Both the position numbers and the translations under genes were made by a program. The notes beneath the pieces were generated by a model. It was not told the origin of the DNA. It did not search any database and saw only the letters and a list, made by a program, of their open reading frames with translations. Shown here one piece after another: positions 1 through 8,813 of a stretch of 64,000 nucleotides of DNA (position 1 is the first letter of the stretch; every line of letters starts with the position of its first letter). The stretch is from Cytophagales bacterium (GTDB taxonomy: Bacteria > Bacteroidota > Bacteroidia > Cytophagales > 172606-1), in NCBI GenBank assembly GCA_030446715.1, contig JAUJMU010000001.1, positions 287,297 through 351,296 on the forward strand, written 5' to 3'.

Positions 1-54
1 CCCTCCCTCTTCCGGCAGGAGGTAACCCGCAGTTGTGGTTGCAAACATAAAACA

Positions 55-89
55 AAAAGACTTTGGAGCACGGGCTTCCAAAGTCTTTT
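55..89 (-). terminator. Rho-independent terminator of plsY
   Basis: A perfect 13-bp stem (AAAAGACTTTGGA and its complement) with a 9-nt loop lies 32 bp past the plsY stop. Read leftward it is followed by a T-rich tract, as expected for an intrinsic terminator of plsY. Confidence 0.8.
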
Positions 90-120
90 GTCAATGGGTG
101 AAATCTTTCTGACAGAATGG

Positions 121-762
121 TTATTTCTTGCGGAGGCGGATATTGGTGCGGCTTTCCTCACCGTTGATCAGCCGGACAATGTTTTTCTGATGGGTAATGA
201 TCACGATGGCAAACATGATAAAGCCAAAAACGATCATCATCGGATCGTCGGGGCTGAAACGCGGCAGCAGCAGCAGGATCGGGAAAGCCAGGGCTGCAAT
301 CATGGAACCCAGCGAGACGTATCTGGAAGTGAGCAGCACTACAAAGAATATCAGCATGCACAGCAGGGCGGCTTCCGTATGGATGGCCAGCACCATGCCC
401 AGCAGCGTAGCCACGCCTTTGCCGCCCTTGAACCCGACGTACACCGGAAAGATATGGCCCACTACCGATAAGATACCAAACAGCAGTTTGTACATCAGCA
501 GGTTTTCAAACGGAATCACGCCCATAAAATACAGCAGCAGGGCCAGCGAAGTAGCTGTCCAGCCTTTTAGAATATCCACCAGCATGACAATACTGCCGGC
601 CCGGCGGCCCAGCACCCGGAACGTATTGGTGGCTCCGGCATTGCCGCTGCCGTAGTCCCGCACATCAATGCCAAAGAAAGCTTCGCCCAGCCAGACCGAT
701 GTTGGTAGTGAACCCAGCAGGTAAGCCATCACGAATCCGGCAATGATCAGAAGTAAATCCAT
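121..762 (-). CDS. plsY: Glycerol-3-phosphate acyltransferase PlsY
   Basis: This membrane enzyme transfers the acyl group of acyl-phosphate to glycerol-3-phosphate, the first acylation step of phospholipid synthesis. The 213-residue protein has the usual length and five or so hydrophobic segments. The conserved PlsY loops are visible: GSLPTSVWLG near residue 17, GSGNAGATNTFR near residue 38 and GFKGGKGVATLLG near residue 108. The ATG at 762 begins directly with a hydrophobic segment. The gene stands alone, with its own terminator and a candidate promoter about 85 bp upstream. plsC, which would perform the second acylation, lies far away at 32.4 kb. Confidence 0.96.
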   Translation of the reverse strand: MDLLLIIAGFVMAYLLGSLPTSVWLGEAFFGIDVRDYGSGNAGATNTFRVLGRRAGSIVMLVDILKGWTATSLALLLYFMGVIPFENLLMYKLLFGILSVVGHIFPVYVGFKGGKGVATLLGMVLAIHTEAALLCMLIFFVVLLTSRYVSLGSMIAALAFPILLLLPRFSPDDPMMIVFGFIMFAIVIITHQKNIVRLINGEESRTNIRLRKK

Positions 763-847
763 AATTGGGTTAATGGTTTCTCGTTAAGGATAGATTTTGG
801 TTATATACGGAAATGGGCTGTATAATATTAAGTATATATTAACTTTT

Positions 848-855
848 CAAATTTA
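848..855 (-). promoter_or_regulatory. Candidate -7 box for plsY
   Basis: On the minus strand this reads TAAATTTG, a full match to the Bacteroidota -7 consensus TAnnTTTG. A clear -33 TTTG at 17-23 bp is not visible, so the call rests on one box. Transcription would begin near 840 and give a leader of about 80 nt. The rest of 763-1143 holds no gene that I can support. Confidence 0.35.
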
Positions 856-975
856 GGGAAGAACTTTCCGAAATCCCAGACATTGGCAATCCCCTCCTGC
901 CGGTCAGCCAACCGGCTTTACCCAGCACCTCAACGCACCCTGTTACGGAAACATTTTGCTTTGAGATACCGGAAA

Positions 976-1014
976 TGCGAACCTCCCGCCTGACGATGCA
1001 GCGGGAGGTTCGCA
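976..1014. terminator. Strong hairpin downstream of the giant exported protein gene
   Basis: A perfect 14-bp stem (TGCGAACCTCCCGC and its complement) with an 11-nt loop lies about 130 bp past the stop of the 1563-residue gene read leftward. There is no good T tract on either side. It may be a terminator, an RNA-stabilising hairpin or a dispersed repeat. Confidence 0.45.
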
Positions 1015-1143
1015 AATAACAGACTGCTATGTAGTGAATGAGCTCAGAGTTAAAGAGGTTAGGAGTGATAGCCGTAATGGAGACTGATTACAAAAAAGTT
1101 TTCACTGCAGATTTCTCACTACTGAGTACTCATGTCTCCTTTC

Positions 1144-4100
1144 CTAAAATCCGTCCTTCTTCTCTTCCTTTTCTGCCGGCTTCTCCTCTTTTTTCTTCTC
1201 CTCTACTGGCTTGCGGGGTTCGGAGGTTTTGGCGATGACGCCGTTGTACGTTTTGTTGAAATTCTCGACGAACAACAATTTTTCGTCACCGGTAGCGGCC
1301 CCTACACTGTACTGACCCGGCTTGCCCGATTTGCCTTTGCCGTTTACGAGGCTGTTGAACTTGTCGTCAGAGCCGATCAGACTGAGTTTTTCCTGCTGGT
1401 AGTTGATGAAATACCACTGCTCAGGGCCAGCCTGCAGGTAAATCGTGATCTGGTCGCCACTGGCGTGCTTGCGGATCTCTACCATGCCTTCCATCTCCGT
1501 GTTGATATCCGTTTTGCCAATGTTGGACAAAACAACCTTGCCGGTGCTGTGAAAAGATTTGTTGGCTTCGTGCCACTTCAGGTTTACATCCGAGAATACC
1601 ATTGTGGTCAGAAAGTGCCGGGATGCCTGAGTGAGCGGAACGTAATTGCCGTTGGACTTTGCCTTGTAGCTTTTGGCAGCACTTTCACCCGCCACCTGAG
1701 CCACTTTGTTGATCATGGCCTCAATATCCGGGCTGGCCTCGCGGCTGCCCGACCCGTCGCGGTTGATGATGGCTTCAGCCATATTGTCGAGTATCTGCTG
1801 GGCCACCGGAAAATTAAGCCCCAGCAGCGTGTTGAACTGGTAGGTGTTGGCATTCAGATCCACCAGGGCTTTGCCGGCCGCAAATACGTAGTCATTCTGC
1901 ACACTGTTAAAGAAATCAATCCGGCCTTCCATTTCCACTTTGCCCTTGCCATCGTCGAGAATCAGTTGATTGCCGGCGAGGTTGCCCTTCCGCTCCGGAG
2001 CAGTGATTTTGAACTCGTTGATATTTGCGTTGTACATCAGCATGCCCTGGGCTCTGAACATATCTTTGTCATCCGGACTATTCTTGGGCGACAGGAAAGT
2101 CGTATAGATGGCAGAAGTCGCCTTGTCAATGTGCAGACCAGTGGTAAGCTGCTGGGTACCGTCTTTCAGGTTTTCGTCCACGGTGATGGCAACGTTGGCG
2201 TCGCCCTGGGCACTCGTGTAGGGGATCCAGGTGCCGTGGTTGGCCTGGCTTTTCAGGTCAAGCCGGATAAAGCCGTCCAGATCAAGTTCCTTGCGGTAAG
2301 AGTGCATCGTCAGGTTACCCTTGAACAGCACCCGTGAGGATAAATAGAACTTGTCTTCTTCGGTGATGGTCCCCGTAGCAGCGGTGTAGCGGGTGGCATT
2401 GTCACGTTTCCGCTCCGGGGCAATTTCCCGCGTTTCAAAGTTGCCCAGCTTCACGGCAAAGTCCTGCGCCTCAAAATTGGTGTACTTATAGGTAGCGTCG
2501 CCCGAAAACCTGGACCGCGAATGAATCTGGATATTGCCGTCGAACAGGTTGTGGTAAGCCTTTACTGTATCCATGGTGAGCTGCGCTTTGGCCAGCGGCT
2601 GCATGGCACCGTTTTCGGTGATCATCACTACGCCTTTGCTCGGCATGATCCTGGCGTCGCCGGACCGGATAAACGGGATACCCGAAATACTCAGGGTCAT
2701 CTTGTCAATGTTATAGCCTGCTACTCTGGCGTTGAAGCTCAGTTCTTCCTGCTCCGGGTTGGTAGCAGTAAACGTACTGGTGGCTACGTCCCCTTCCATC
2801 AGCACCAGCTTTTTGTCAAGCAGCCAGGTAGCTTTATTGATGGAAGTTTTATAGGCCGCGTACGGAAATTCCAGGCTGGCAAAGCCGACCAGCTGCGGGT
2901 TTTCACTGGTTTTGATGGTAGTAATCCCCTTTGCCATATCAAAGTCCACGTTCACGAAGTTGGCTTGCAGGGCAGGCTTTGTTTTCACGCCCGACTTGAT
3001 CTTGAATTCGGCGTCGCCCGCACTGAACTTAGTGGGCTCAAACTTGTACGCCATCGAGTTGATTTCGGAGTCTTTGCGGTCGAAGATACCCTGTCCGAAA
3101 AGGCCCGTCTTACGGACGACCACGCTGCCGTTGAATACTGCGCCGGTCTCTTTGTATATCTCAAACGGCGAGGTCGTATTGGCAATGATCATGCTGTCTA
3201 CCTTGGCCCGCCAGTTGAGTTTAAAGTTCCTGACGGTTACCTGCGGGTAAATTCCCTCACCGATGGTAGCCTGCTTTATGTTTGCCTCCGCACCTTTGGC
3301 GGTAATGGAGTCAGGCGTTATGAGAATATCCTTGGCCGACAGCGTGGTGCTCAGGTGCTCAATCTTACCGGATGCCCGCAGGCCGCGCATATCCATCACC
3401 AGGTCGCTGGTAAAAGTCATTTTGCTGTCGCCGCCGTAGAGGTTGTAAGAGCCTTTGGGCGGGGCATGCCGGAAGCCCAGTGTGTTATCCGACATGGGGA
3501 TCAGTGCTTCTTCAAAGGCCGGGAAAATGCCGTCGGAGTAGAAAATGCCTTTATACTGCGGGTCTCTTGCGTTCAGACTGTCTACGTTTACGGTCGGGAT
3601 CTCAAAACGCACGTTGCGGTTGTAGGTACCACTTACCCGGTCGGTCTGGTCAAAGTAAATAGCGGCACCGGACTGTACGTTCAGGCGCGGATACTCCGGA
3701 AAATCTTTCAGACCAGCCTTGTTGTCGGGCTTGTTTACGTAAAGCGTACCGGCCGAGTACCGTATTTCGGAGCCCAGCTGGGTTTTGTTACCCTTTCCCC
3801 TGGACTCCTGCGGAGTGAACAGAATCGTGTCAATCTGATTCATTTCCACCGTGAACTCATCGTAAAGGAACGAGAAACCTGAACCCTTGAAGCGGAAGTT
3901 ACCGGCCTGTACTTCGCCTTCCAGCAGGAAGTTACGGTCTTTGAGGAGCTGGATTTCTCTTTTACGGGGAATAACATACACCTGAAGTTTCTCGCTGAGG
4001 GGAAACTTATCAATGCCCCTTACCGTCAGCACGTTGCTGCTCAGGTCCAGGGTGGCATTAGGCTGCGAAGTTGCCCTCGACTCCATCCGGAAACTGTCGT

Positions 4101-5835
4101 AGTCACGCTTCTTGTTACTGGCGTACGTATTGTGGTCGCCTTTGCGGTTCATCTTCACAAGTCCTGATTCCGGCTCGTAATTCACAAAGCCGTGCTGGGC
4201 CATCCGGAGCATGGCACCCCGGAATACCGCAGGATTCAGCTTGTACTCCCGGGCCAGATCATCGGCGTAGAAGGAAAAAGAGTTGATTTTTTTGGAATAG
4301 GCCATCATGACTTGCAGCGGGTGGAAATTATAAGTTCCCTTCAGCTGCACGTAGCGGGTAGAGTCGTAGAAATCATGCGATTCAAACACGGCCGGCACTT
4401 CCTTGCGGGCACCGAGAATGTACATGTTGATGTCGCTGGTTTTGGGGTTCCACTGCAGGCCGTCGATGGTGATGTCTACTTTGTGGAAGGTATTGATGTA
4501 GGGCGTATTCTGAAAGCCGCCTTCATCCTTGTTCAGCCGCAGCAGCGGCATATTCTTGTTGTAGCTCATGCGCACGGCCGGGTGGTAGAGCGAATCGCGT
4601 TTGAGCGGAATGGTAATGCTGACCAGCGGCGAAGAGATGAGCGAATCACCGAATTCGTAGCGTTTGCTGCGGGTCCGGAACCGGGCTTCTCCGTCCGCTA
4701 CGTAATCAAGGAAGCAGTACCGGTTGCTCAGCGACGAACTGTAGATACGTTTGCCTGCCAGCGAAAAGCCGCCTTTATACACCAGGTTAGGTCCCAGGTC
4801 CTTGATCCCGATGTTGCTGTATAGCGACATAAAACGCGGGTACTGAGCAGTTTCGGGGCTGCTATGCTTTTTGCTGGCAAACTCAAATACGCCCGGTGCC
4901 GGGGCATTCAGCTTCTGCGGATAATGCAGGGTCACCTCGTCTGCAGTGAGGCGGGGATTTTTAGTATCAAAAAAATAGGTTTTGAATTCGCAGTACACCT
5001 CAGGCATGCCGGCCATGCTCCAGTCAAACTTGCCGCCATTGCCCACAAATATGCCATCCTTCAGCATCAGCGAGCCACCCGTGCTGGCGAGTTGAGCCGA
5101 ATCATGGGCTGTCGCAAACACGAGGTTGATGTTCTGTAGTACGAGCACCGCTCCCGTTACCTGGGGCGGCACTGACCGGGTAAACATATCACGGGCCGTG
5201 GCTTCCGACGGACCGGACAGGCTGTCGAGGTTGGATGCGCCGGCGTCGCGGTCCCAGTCAGTGAACCAGCCATCCTCCTTTTTACTGTCGTCTTTCCTGT
5301 CAGTGGCTTCTTTCTGATCAGGGGCCGGAGCTGCTGACTCGCCGCCCCTGAACTCGAAGGAATAAGTGCCGCCCTGCGCGTAAAGCCGGTTAAAGTTGGT
5401 AGCGTACAAGGCCTTCCTTTCAAGAAAAATCCTGATCGTTTCCAGGTATCTGGTGGCCTGCTTGCTGTCGTATTGATCAATCACCTTATCCGACACCGCC
5501 AATAATTTGGAAAGCTGACCGGAGTTCATGTTCTCGCGGGTCACTGCGTAAGTAACGGCATCAAAGAAATTTTTGAACTGGGGCAGGGCACGGTAACGCC
5601 TGGCGGCCATCTTGCGGGCTACCCCAATGATCTGATCCTTATTACCGGCGTCAAGGCTGGTCCAGACGGCTTCAAACTCTTTACCGGTTCGGGCCGCTTC
5701 GCTGTTTTTGGTGCTGTTCAGCAGCGCGCCTGCATCCCGGATAAAATCGTCCGGCTTGTCGGAGAGTTTGAATGACTGAGCCTGTGCCAGCCCGGCCGTT
5801 AGTAAGAATACCCAAAATGTAAATTTGATTTTCAT
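1144..5835 (-). CDS. Giant exported protein of unknown function (1563 aa)
   Basis: I do not recognise a named family. The N-terminus is a good signal peptide (MKIKFTFWVFLLTAGLAQAQ). About 280 residues that look helical follow, then an acidic/charged linker near residues 175-195 (KEATDRKDDSKKEDGW). The next roughly 1200 residues are rich in alternating beta-type segments such as EGEVQAGNFRFKGSG and EGRIDFFNSVQNDYVF. These recall the repetitive beta-taco folds of LptA/LptD-N or AsmA-like bridge proteins, which is an inference from texture only. The C-terminus is a lysine/glutamate tail (KKKEEKPAEKEEKKDGF). The ATG at 5835 lies 4 bp after the prmA stop, so the two are probably cotranscribed. A periplasmic or outer-membrane-associated structural role is possible but unproven. 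Confidence 0.85.
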   Translation of the reverse strand: MKIKFTFWVFLLTAGLAQAQSFKLSDKPDDFIRDAGALLNSTKNSEAARTGKEFEAVWTSLDAGNKDQIIGVARKMAARRYRALPQFKNFFDAVTYAVTRENMNSGQLSKLLAVSDKVIDQYDSKQATRYLETIRIFLERKALYATNFNRLYAQGGTYSFEFRGGESAAPAPDQKEATDRKDDSKKEDGWFTDWDRDAGASNLDSLSGPSEATARDMFTRSVPPQVTGAVLVLQNINLVFATAHDSAQLASTGGSLMLKDGIFVGNGGKFDWSMAGMPEVYCEFKTYFFDTKNPRLTADEVTLHYPQKLNAPAPGVFEFASKKHSSPETAQYPRFMSLYSNIGIKDLGPNLVYKGGFSLAGKRIYSSSLSNRYCFLDYVADGEARFRTRSKRYEFGDSLISSPLVSITIPLKRDSLYHPAVRMSYNKNMPLLRLNKDEGGFQNTPYINTFHKVDITIDGLQWNPKTSDINMYILGARKEVPAVFESHDFYDSTRYVQLKGTYNFHPLQVMMAYSKKINSFSFYADDLAREYKLNPAVFRGAMLRMAQHGFVNYEPESGLVKMNRKGDHNTYASNKKRDYDSFRMESRATSQPNATLDLSSNVLTVRGIDKFPLSEKLQVYVIPRKREIQLLKDRNFLLEGEVQAGNFRFKGSGFSFLYDEFTVEMNQIDTILFTPQESRGKGNKTQLGSEIRYSAGTLYVNKPDNKAGLKDFPEYPRLNVQSGAAIYFDQTDRVSGTYNRNVRFEIPTVNVDSLNARDPQYKGIFYSDGIFPAFEEALIPMSDNTLGFRHAPPKGSYNLYGGDSKMTFTSDLVMDMRGLRASGKIEHLSTTLSAKDILITPDSITAKGAEANIKQATIGEGIYPQVTVRNFKLNWRAKVDSMIIANTTSPFEIYKETGAVFNGSVVVRKTGLFGQGIFDRKDSEINSMAYKFEPTKFSAGDAEFKIKSGVKTKPALQANFVNVDFDMAKGITTIKTSENPQLVGFASLEFPYAAYKTSINKATWLLDKKLVLMEGDVATSTFTATNPEQEELSFNARVAGYNIDKMTLSISGIPFIRSGDARIMPSKGVVMITENGAMQPLAKAQLTMDTVKAYHNLFDGNIQIHSRSRFSGDATYKYTNFEAQDFAVKLGNFETREIAPERKRDNATRYTAATGTITEEDKFYLSSRVLFKGNLTMHSYRKELDLDGFIRLDLKSQANHGTWIPYTSAQGDANVAITVDENLKDGTQQLTTGLHIDKATSAIYTTFLSPKNSPDDKDMFRAQGMLMYNANINEFKITAPERKGNLAGNQLILDDGKGKVEMEGRIDFFNSVQNDYVFAAGKALVDLNANTYQFNTLLGLNFPVAQQILDNMAEAIINRDGSGSREASPDIEAMINKVAQVAGESAAKSYKAKSNGNYVPLTQASRHFLTTMVFSDVNLKWHEANKSFHSTGKVVLSNIGKTDINTEMEGMVEIRKHASGDQITIYLQAGPEQWYFINYQQEKLSLIGSDDKFNSLVNGKGKSGKPGQYSVGAATGDEKLLFVENFNKTYNGVIAKTSEPRKPVEEKKKEEKPAEKEEKKDGF

Positions 5836-5839
5836 GCAA

Positions 5840-6673
5840 TCACCCCTGTTTTTGGAAGCACAAAGCTGCCCACTTGCTTTTCGTTTTCTGAGTTATCTGG
5901 CTTAGATGAGCCTGAGCAGCTACTTTTTGCAAATCAGCAATATCCTGCTCATAAAAGCCGCTGAGAAGCAGCAGGCCACCGGCCGGTAACTTCTCAGCGT
6001 ATTGAGGAATTTCCCGGAGCAGTACGTTCCGGTTGATGTTGGCGAGAACAATATCGTATTGCGGTGCCAGGGTCACCTCGTCAATGGTACCCTGCTGCAC
6101 TTTAGTGATGCCGCAGCCGTTGAGCCGGCAGTTTTCGACGGCGTTTTCAACGGCCCACTCATCGGTATCAAAAGCATCGGATGAGGAGGCACCCTTCTTG
6201 CAGGCCATAATGGCCAGAATCCCCGTTCCGCACCCGACATCCATCACCTTTTTGCCCTGATGATCCACGCCGAGCTGCATCTCCAGCATCAGAGAAGTCG
6301 TTTCGTGGTGGCCCGTTCCGAAAGACATTTTCGGGTTGATAATGATCTCATAAGGAAAGTGGCCCTCGATGTGGTGAAAGGAAGCCCGCACCACGCACTG
6401 ATTACCAATGAAAATGGGCTGGTAATTCTTTTCCCACTCTTCATTCCAGTTTTGCCGGGGAAGAAGCGAAGAAGTATAGGTAATGGTGGTAAGCGGGGCG
6501 TATTTCAGGATAATTTCCTGTACCCGGGATTCGTTCCAGGCGCCGGCCCCGACATAGGCATTCAGACCCTCCGGGGTTTCCACGAAGGACTCGAAGCCCG
6601 CCCCGGCCAGTTCTGCCACGAGTATATCGGCGTAGTCAGGCAATACCGATATTTTCAGTTCGATGAAATCCAC
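5840..6673 (-). CDS. prmA: Ribosomal protein L11 methyltransferase PrmA
   Basis: PrmA uses S-adenosylmethionine to methylate ribosomal protein L11. The 277-residue protein has a small N-terminal substrate-recognition region and a Rossmann methyltransferase domain. SAM motif I is VMDVGCGTGIL near residue 143, and the NINxxxL motif (ANINRNVLL) lies near residue 212. MSFGTGHHETT, typical of PrmA, precedes the SAM site. Translation appears to start at a GTG, since no in-frame ATG lies nearby. It is followed after 4 bp by the giant exported protein gene. A long hairpin lies just upstream (6704-6745). Confidence 0.95.
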   Translation of the reverse strand: MDFIELKISVLPDYADILVAELAGAGFESFVETPEGLNAYVGAGAWNESRVQEIILKYAPLTTITYTSSLLPRQNWNEEWEKNYQPIFIGNQCVVRASFHHIEGHFPYEIIINPKMSFGTGHHETTSLMLEMQLGVDHQGKKVMDVGCGTGILAIMACKKGASSSDAFDTDEWAVENAVENCRLNGCGITKVQQGTIDEVTLAPQYDIVLANINRNVLLREIPQYAEKLPAGGLLLLSGFYEQDIADLQKVAAQAHLSQITQKTKSKWAALCFQKQG

Positions 6674-6703
6674 AGCTCAGACGGGAAAGGTGCCAGATGT
6701 AAA

Positions 6704-6745
6704 GAATACCCCACGGCAAAATTTACATTTTACCGTGGGGTATTC
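6704..6745. terminator. Long hairpin between prmA and the knotted-fold gene
   Basis: Inverted arms of 13 bp (GAATACCCCACGG and complement) are extended, after one mismatch, by AAAAT/ATTTT around a 4-nt loop, giving 18 pairs. Read leftward it lies between the stop at 6934 and the prmA start at 6673. It could be a terminator without a T tract, or part of the prmA leader. Confidence 0.4.
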
Positions 6746-6933
6746 AAGGCATTCAGTCTGTCAATCTTACACGTCACATATAAAATTGCAGGATATTTAA
6801 AAGCCGTTTTCGACAAAAAGCAGCAGGCAAAGTATCAACTCCGGCCGCTTGTCTACAAATCAGCTTTACCAGACCACTTCTACTGAACTACAATCACACA
6901 TTATTCCTGAGCATGGCCGTACCGGAGAGGGGG

Positions 6934-7281
6934 CTACCGGCAGCCCGCAAATGATCTTGCCGTAGTGTAGGCAATCGAGAAATCGGCAAAAGACCTGGTC
7001 TTCTCAAGGTAAATCCGGTAGCGGGCCTGGTCACGGTCTTTCGTAAAATACCAGATGCCGCTCCCGTCGGCATAGAGGGCGTTGTCCTCCACGAAGACAG
7101 TCATATTCGCTGATCCGTCATCTTCGGCCACAAAAACGGAGAAGTCGGCGTGGGCGCGGTCCCGTTCGATGTACACGGCACCGTACATACGGCAATAATC
7201 AATCCGCCCCTGCGGCCGCGTACTGCTGCCGGCACCTGCCGTGGCAAGGCAAAAGAGAAGGGAAGCAAAAATGAATTTCAT
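6934..7281 (-). CDS. Small exported protein of the DUF6150 / 7(1) septoil knot family
   Basis: The 115-residue product starts at the ATG at 7281 (MKFIFASLLFCLATAGAG), which gives a signal peptide; the longer reading frame upstream has no signal. The mature part shows a repeating beta pattern: YCRMYGAVYIERDRAHADFS, then VFVAEDDGSANMTVFVEDN, GIWYFTKDRDQARYRIYLE and RSFADFSIAYTTARSFAG. The recurring alanine-aspartate 'xADxxxxxx' strands and the 'WYF' turn match my memory of DUF6150 proteins, whose fold is a 7(1)-knotted chain. The family assignment is from recall, not a search. Function is unknown and there is no obvious operon partner. Confidence 0.7.
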   Translation of the reverse strand: MKFIFASLLFCLATAGAGSSTRPQGRIDYCRMYGAVYIERDRAHADFSVFVAEDDGSANMTVFVEDNALYADGSGIWYFTKDRDQARYRIYLEKTRSFADFSIAYTTARSFAGCR

Positions 7282-7293
7282 ACCTGGAGTAAA

Positions 7294-7391
7294 TTTTGAA
7301 TGTTCAGTGCCCAATGCTCAATTGAGTCAGAGCCAGTTCTTACCGGGAGCTTTATGGATTTACCATTCAACATTGAGCATTGAGCATTCAC
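7294..7391. repeat. Family-B inverted-repeat element next to tpiA
   Basis: The outer arms, about 26 bp, are imperfect inverted copies built from the heptamer TGCTCAA (right arm CATTGAGCATTGAGCATTC). They enclose about 40 bp of unrelated sequence. The element touches the tpiA stop codon. Related elements are at 14704-14786 and 60652-60752. It has the layout of a small non-autonomous palindromic repeat. Confidence 0.6.
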
Positions 7392-8165
7392 TTAACTTTT
7401 GCCCGCGGCTGCTTTCACAATATCGGTAAATTCTCTCGACTTCAGGGACGCGCCGCCTACCAGACCGCCGTCTACGTCGGGAGAGGCGAATAACTCCTCC
7501 GCATTTGATGCGTTTACGCTGCCACCGTACAGAATCCGGATTTCCTGCGCCGTTTCCTGCCCGTACCGGGAAGCGAGATGCTCCCTCAGGGCGGCGTGCA
7601 TCTCCTGCGCCTGCGCGTTGGAGGCCGTTTTGCCGGTTCCAATCGCCCAGATCGGCTCATAAGCAATAACGAGACGCCTCAGTTGCTCATTGCTCAGGTG
7701 AAACAAACTTTCTGTCAGTTGATTACGCACAAAGTCAAGGTGCACGCCCTGCTCACGCAGTTCCAGCAATTCTCCGCAGCAGAAGATGGGTGTAAGGCCG
7801 GCCTCCAGAGCAATGTCTGTCTTTTCTTTCAGCAGGGAGTTGCTCTCCCCGAAATACTGCCGCCGCTCACTGTGGCCCAGGATCACGTACTGCACGCCCA
7901 CGGACCTGAGCATTGCCGCCGATACTTCGCCGGTGTAGGCGCCGGCAGCTTTCTGGTGGCAGTTCTGGGCACCAAGGGCAATGCTCCCGGAACCCTGAAT
8001 CATTTTGCCCACCGCTGCCAGATAGATGGAAGGCGGGCAGAGTACCACCTGCACGTTGCCGCTTACCTCATCAGCAATCATATTGCTTAGTTCCGAAACC
8101 AGCGCAAGTCCTTCGTCCCGGGTTTTGTTCATTTTCCAGTTGCCGGCAACAATCCTTTGTCTCAT
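7392..8165 (-). CDS. tpiA: Triosephosphate isomerase
   Basis: TpiA interconverts glyceraldehyde-3-phosphate and dihydroxyacetone phosphate in cytosolic glycolysis. The 257-residue length is normal. The substrate-binding Asn and Lys are in AGNWKMNKT (residues 7-15). The catalytic His is in ILGHSERR near residue 97 and the catalytic Glu in AYEPIWAIGTG near residue 169, with the flexible loop following. The phosphate-binding GGSVNASN and GGLVGGASL are near the C-terminus. ATG start at 8165. It appears monocistronic. Confidence 0.98.
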   Translation of the reverse strand: MRQRIVAGNWKMNKTRDEGLALVSELSNMIADEVSGNVQVVLCPPSIYLAAVGKMIQGSGSIALGAQNCHQKAAGAYTGEVSAAMLRSVGVQYVILGHSERRQYFGESNSLLKEKTDIALEAGLTPIFCCGELLELREQGVHLDFVRNQLTESLFHLSNEQLRRLVIAYEPIWAIGTGKTASNAQAQEMHAALREHLASRYGQETAQEIRILYGGSVNASNAEELFASPDVDGGLVGGASLKSREFTDIVKAAAGKS

Positions 8166-8482
8166 GTAAGTGGGCTTTGGGAGGTTTTAAAGAATATACG
8201 ATTAAGTAAATTTTCTGTGGCCGGGAATTTAAGACATTACCGACTGCGGGTAAAAATAAAAATTATACGCGGAAACCACATTATTTATCCGCCTTGCCGG
8301 CCCATGCTGCAAGGCAACAAGCCCGGATCTGCCTCCGTTGCTGCTAGACTCCGCCTCCCTGATTCTGCAATTGACCTGCCCGATTCTGCAAGTCACACGC
8401 AGGAGATTGTCATGCCGGGCATAGTTGCCTATTTTAAAGCTACGATCCGCTTTTATTTTTTCACCAATGCTTTTACATTTTT
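8166..8482. other. Divergent intergenic region between tpiA and the InsA-like gene
   Basis: This 317-bp stretch separates divergent genes and must hold promoters for both. I see no full TAnnTTTG box with a partner, and no gene, repeat or strong hairpin that I can support. Confidence 0.4.
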
Positions 8483-8761
8483 ATGAACTGTCCCAAGTGC
8501 AACAGCAGCTACTTCATGAAAGATGGTTTTGTCGGCGGCCGTCAGCGTCACCAGTGTAAAGCCTGCAATTACCGCTATACCGTTGCGATCAAATCTACGG
8601 CAAAGCCCAAAGAGATGAAGCGGCAGGCCTACCAGATGTACCTCGAAGGATTGGGCATGCGGGCCATCTCGCGGGTGCTGCAGGTCAACCACGTAAGTGT
8701 ACAGAACTGGATCAGGGCGCAGCAGCAGGAAACCGACCTGTCGGTCAGTATGCCGCGGTAG
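8483..8761 (+). CDS. Stand-alone IS1 InsA-like zinc-ribbon/HTH protein
   Basis: The 92-residue protein resembles IS1 InsA, the small DNA-binding protein of IS1. A zinc ribbon is formed by CPKC (residues 3-6) and CKAC (residues 25-28), followed by a helix-turn-helix region (GLGMRAISRVLQVNHVSVQN). No InsB-type DDE transposase frame follows, and I see no flanking inverted repeats, so it is not a complete insertion sequence. It lies 52 bp upstream of a LytS-type kinase gene on the same strand. It may be a domesticated regulator or an IS remnant. Confidence 0.8.
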   Translation: MNCPKCNSSYFMKDGFVGGRQRHQCKACNYRYTVAIKSTAKPKEMKRQAYQMYLEGLGMRAISRVLQVNHVSVQNWIRAQQQETDLSVSMPR

Positions 8762-8813
8762 CATGAAAGCCGCTTCTGTTCTTTGAATATTTCATACCTT
8801 TATTCTTGTTGCC

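Noticed and set aside
2521-3882. Long plus-strand frame opposite the giant exported protein
   Set aside because: It is antisense to a gene with a signal peptide and consistent coding texture. No recognisable motifs or start context.
8483-8761. Complete IS1-family insertion sequence
   Set aside because: No InsB frame, no terminal inverted repeats and no target duplication could be found.
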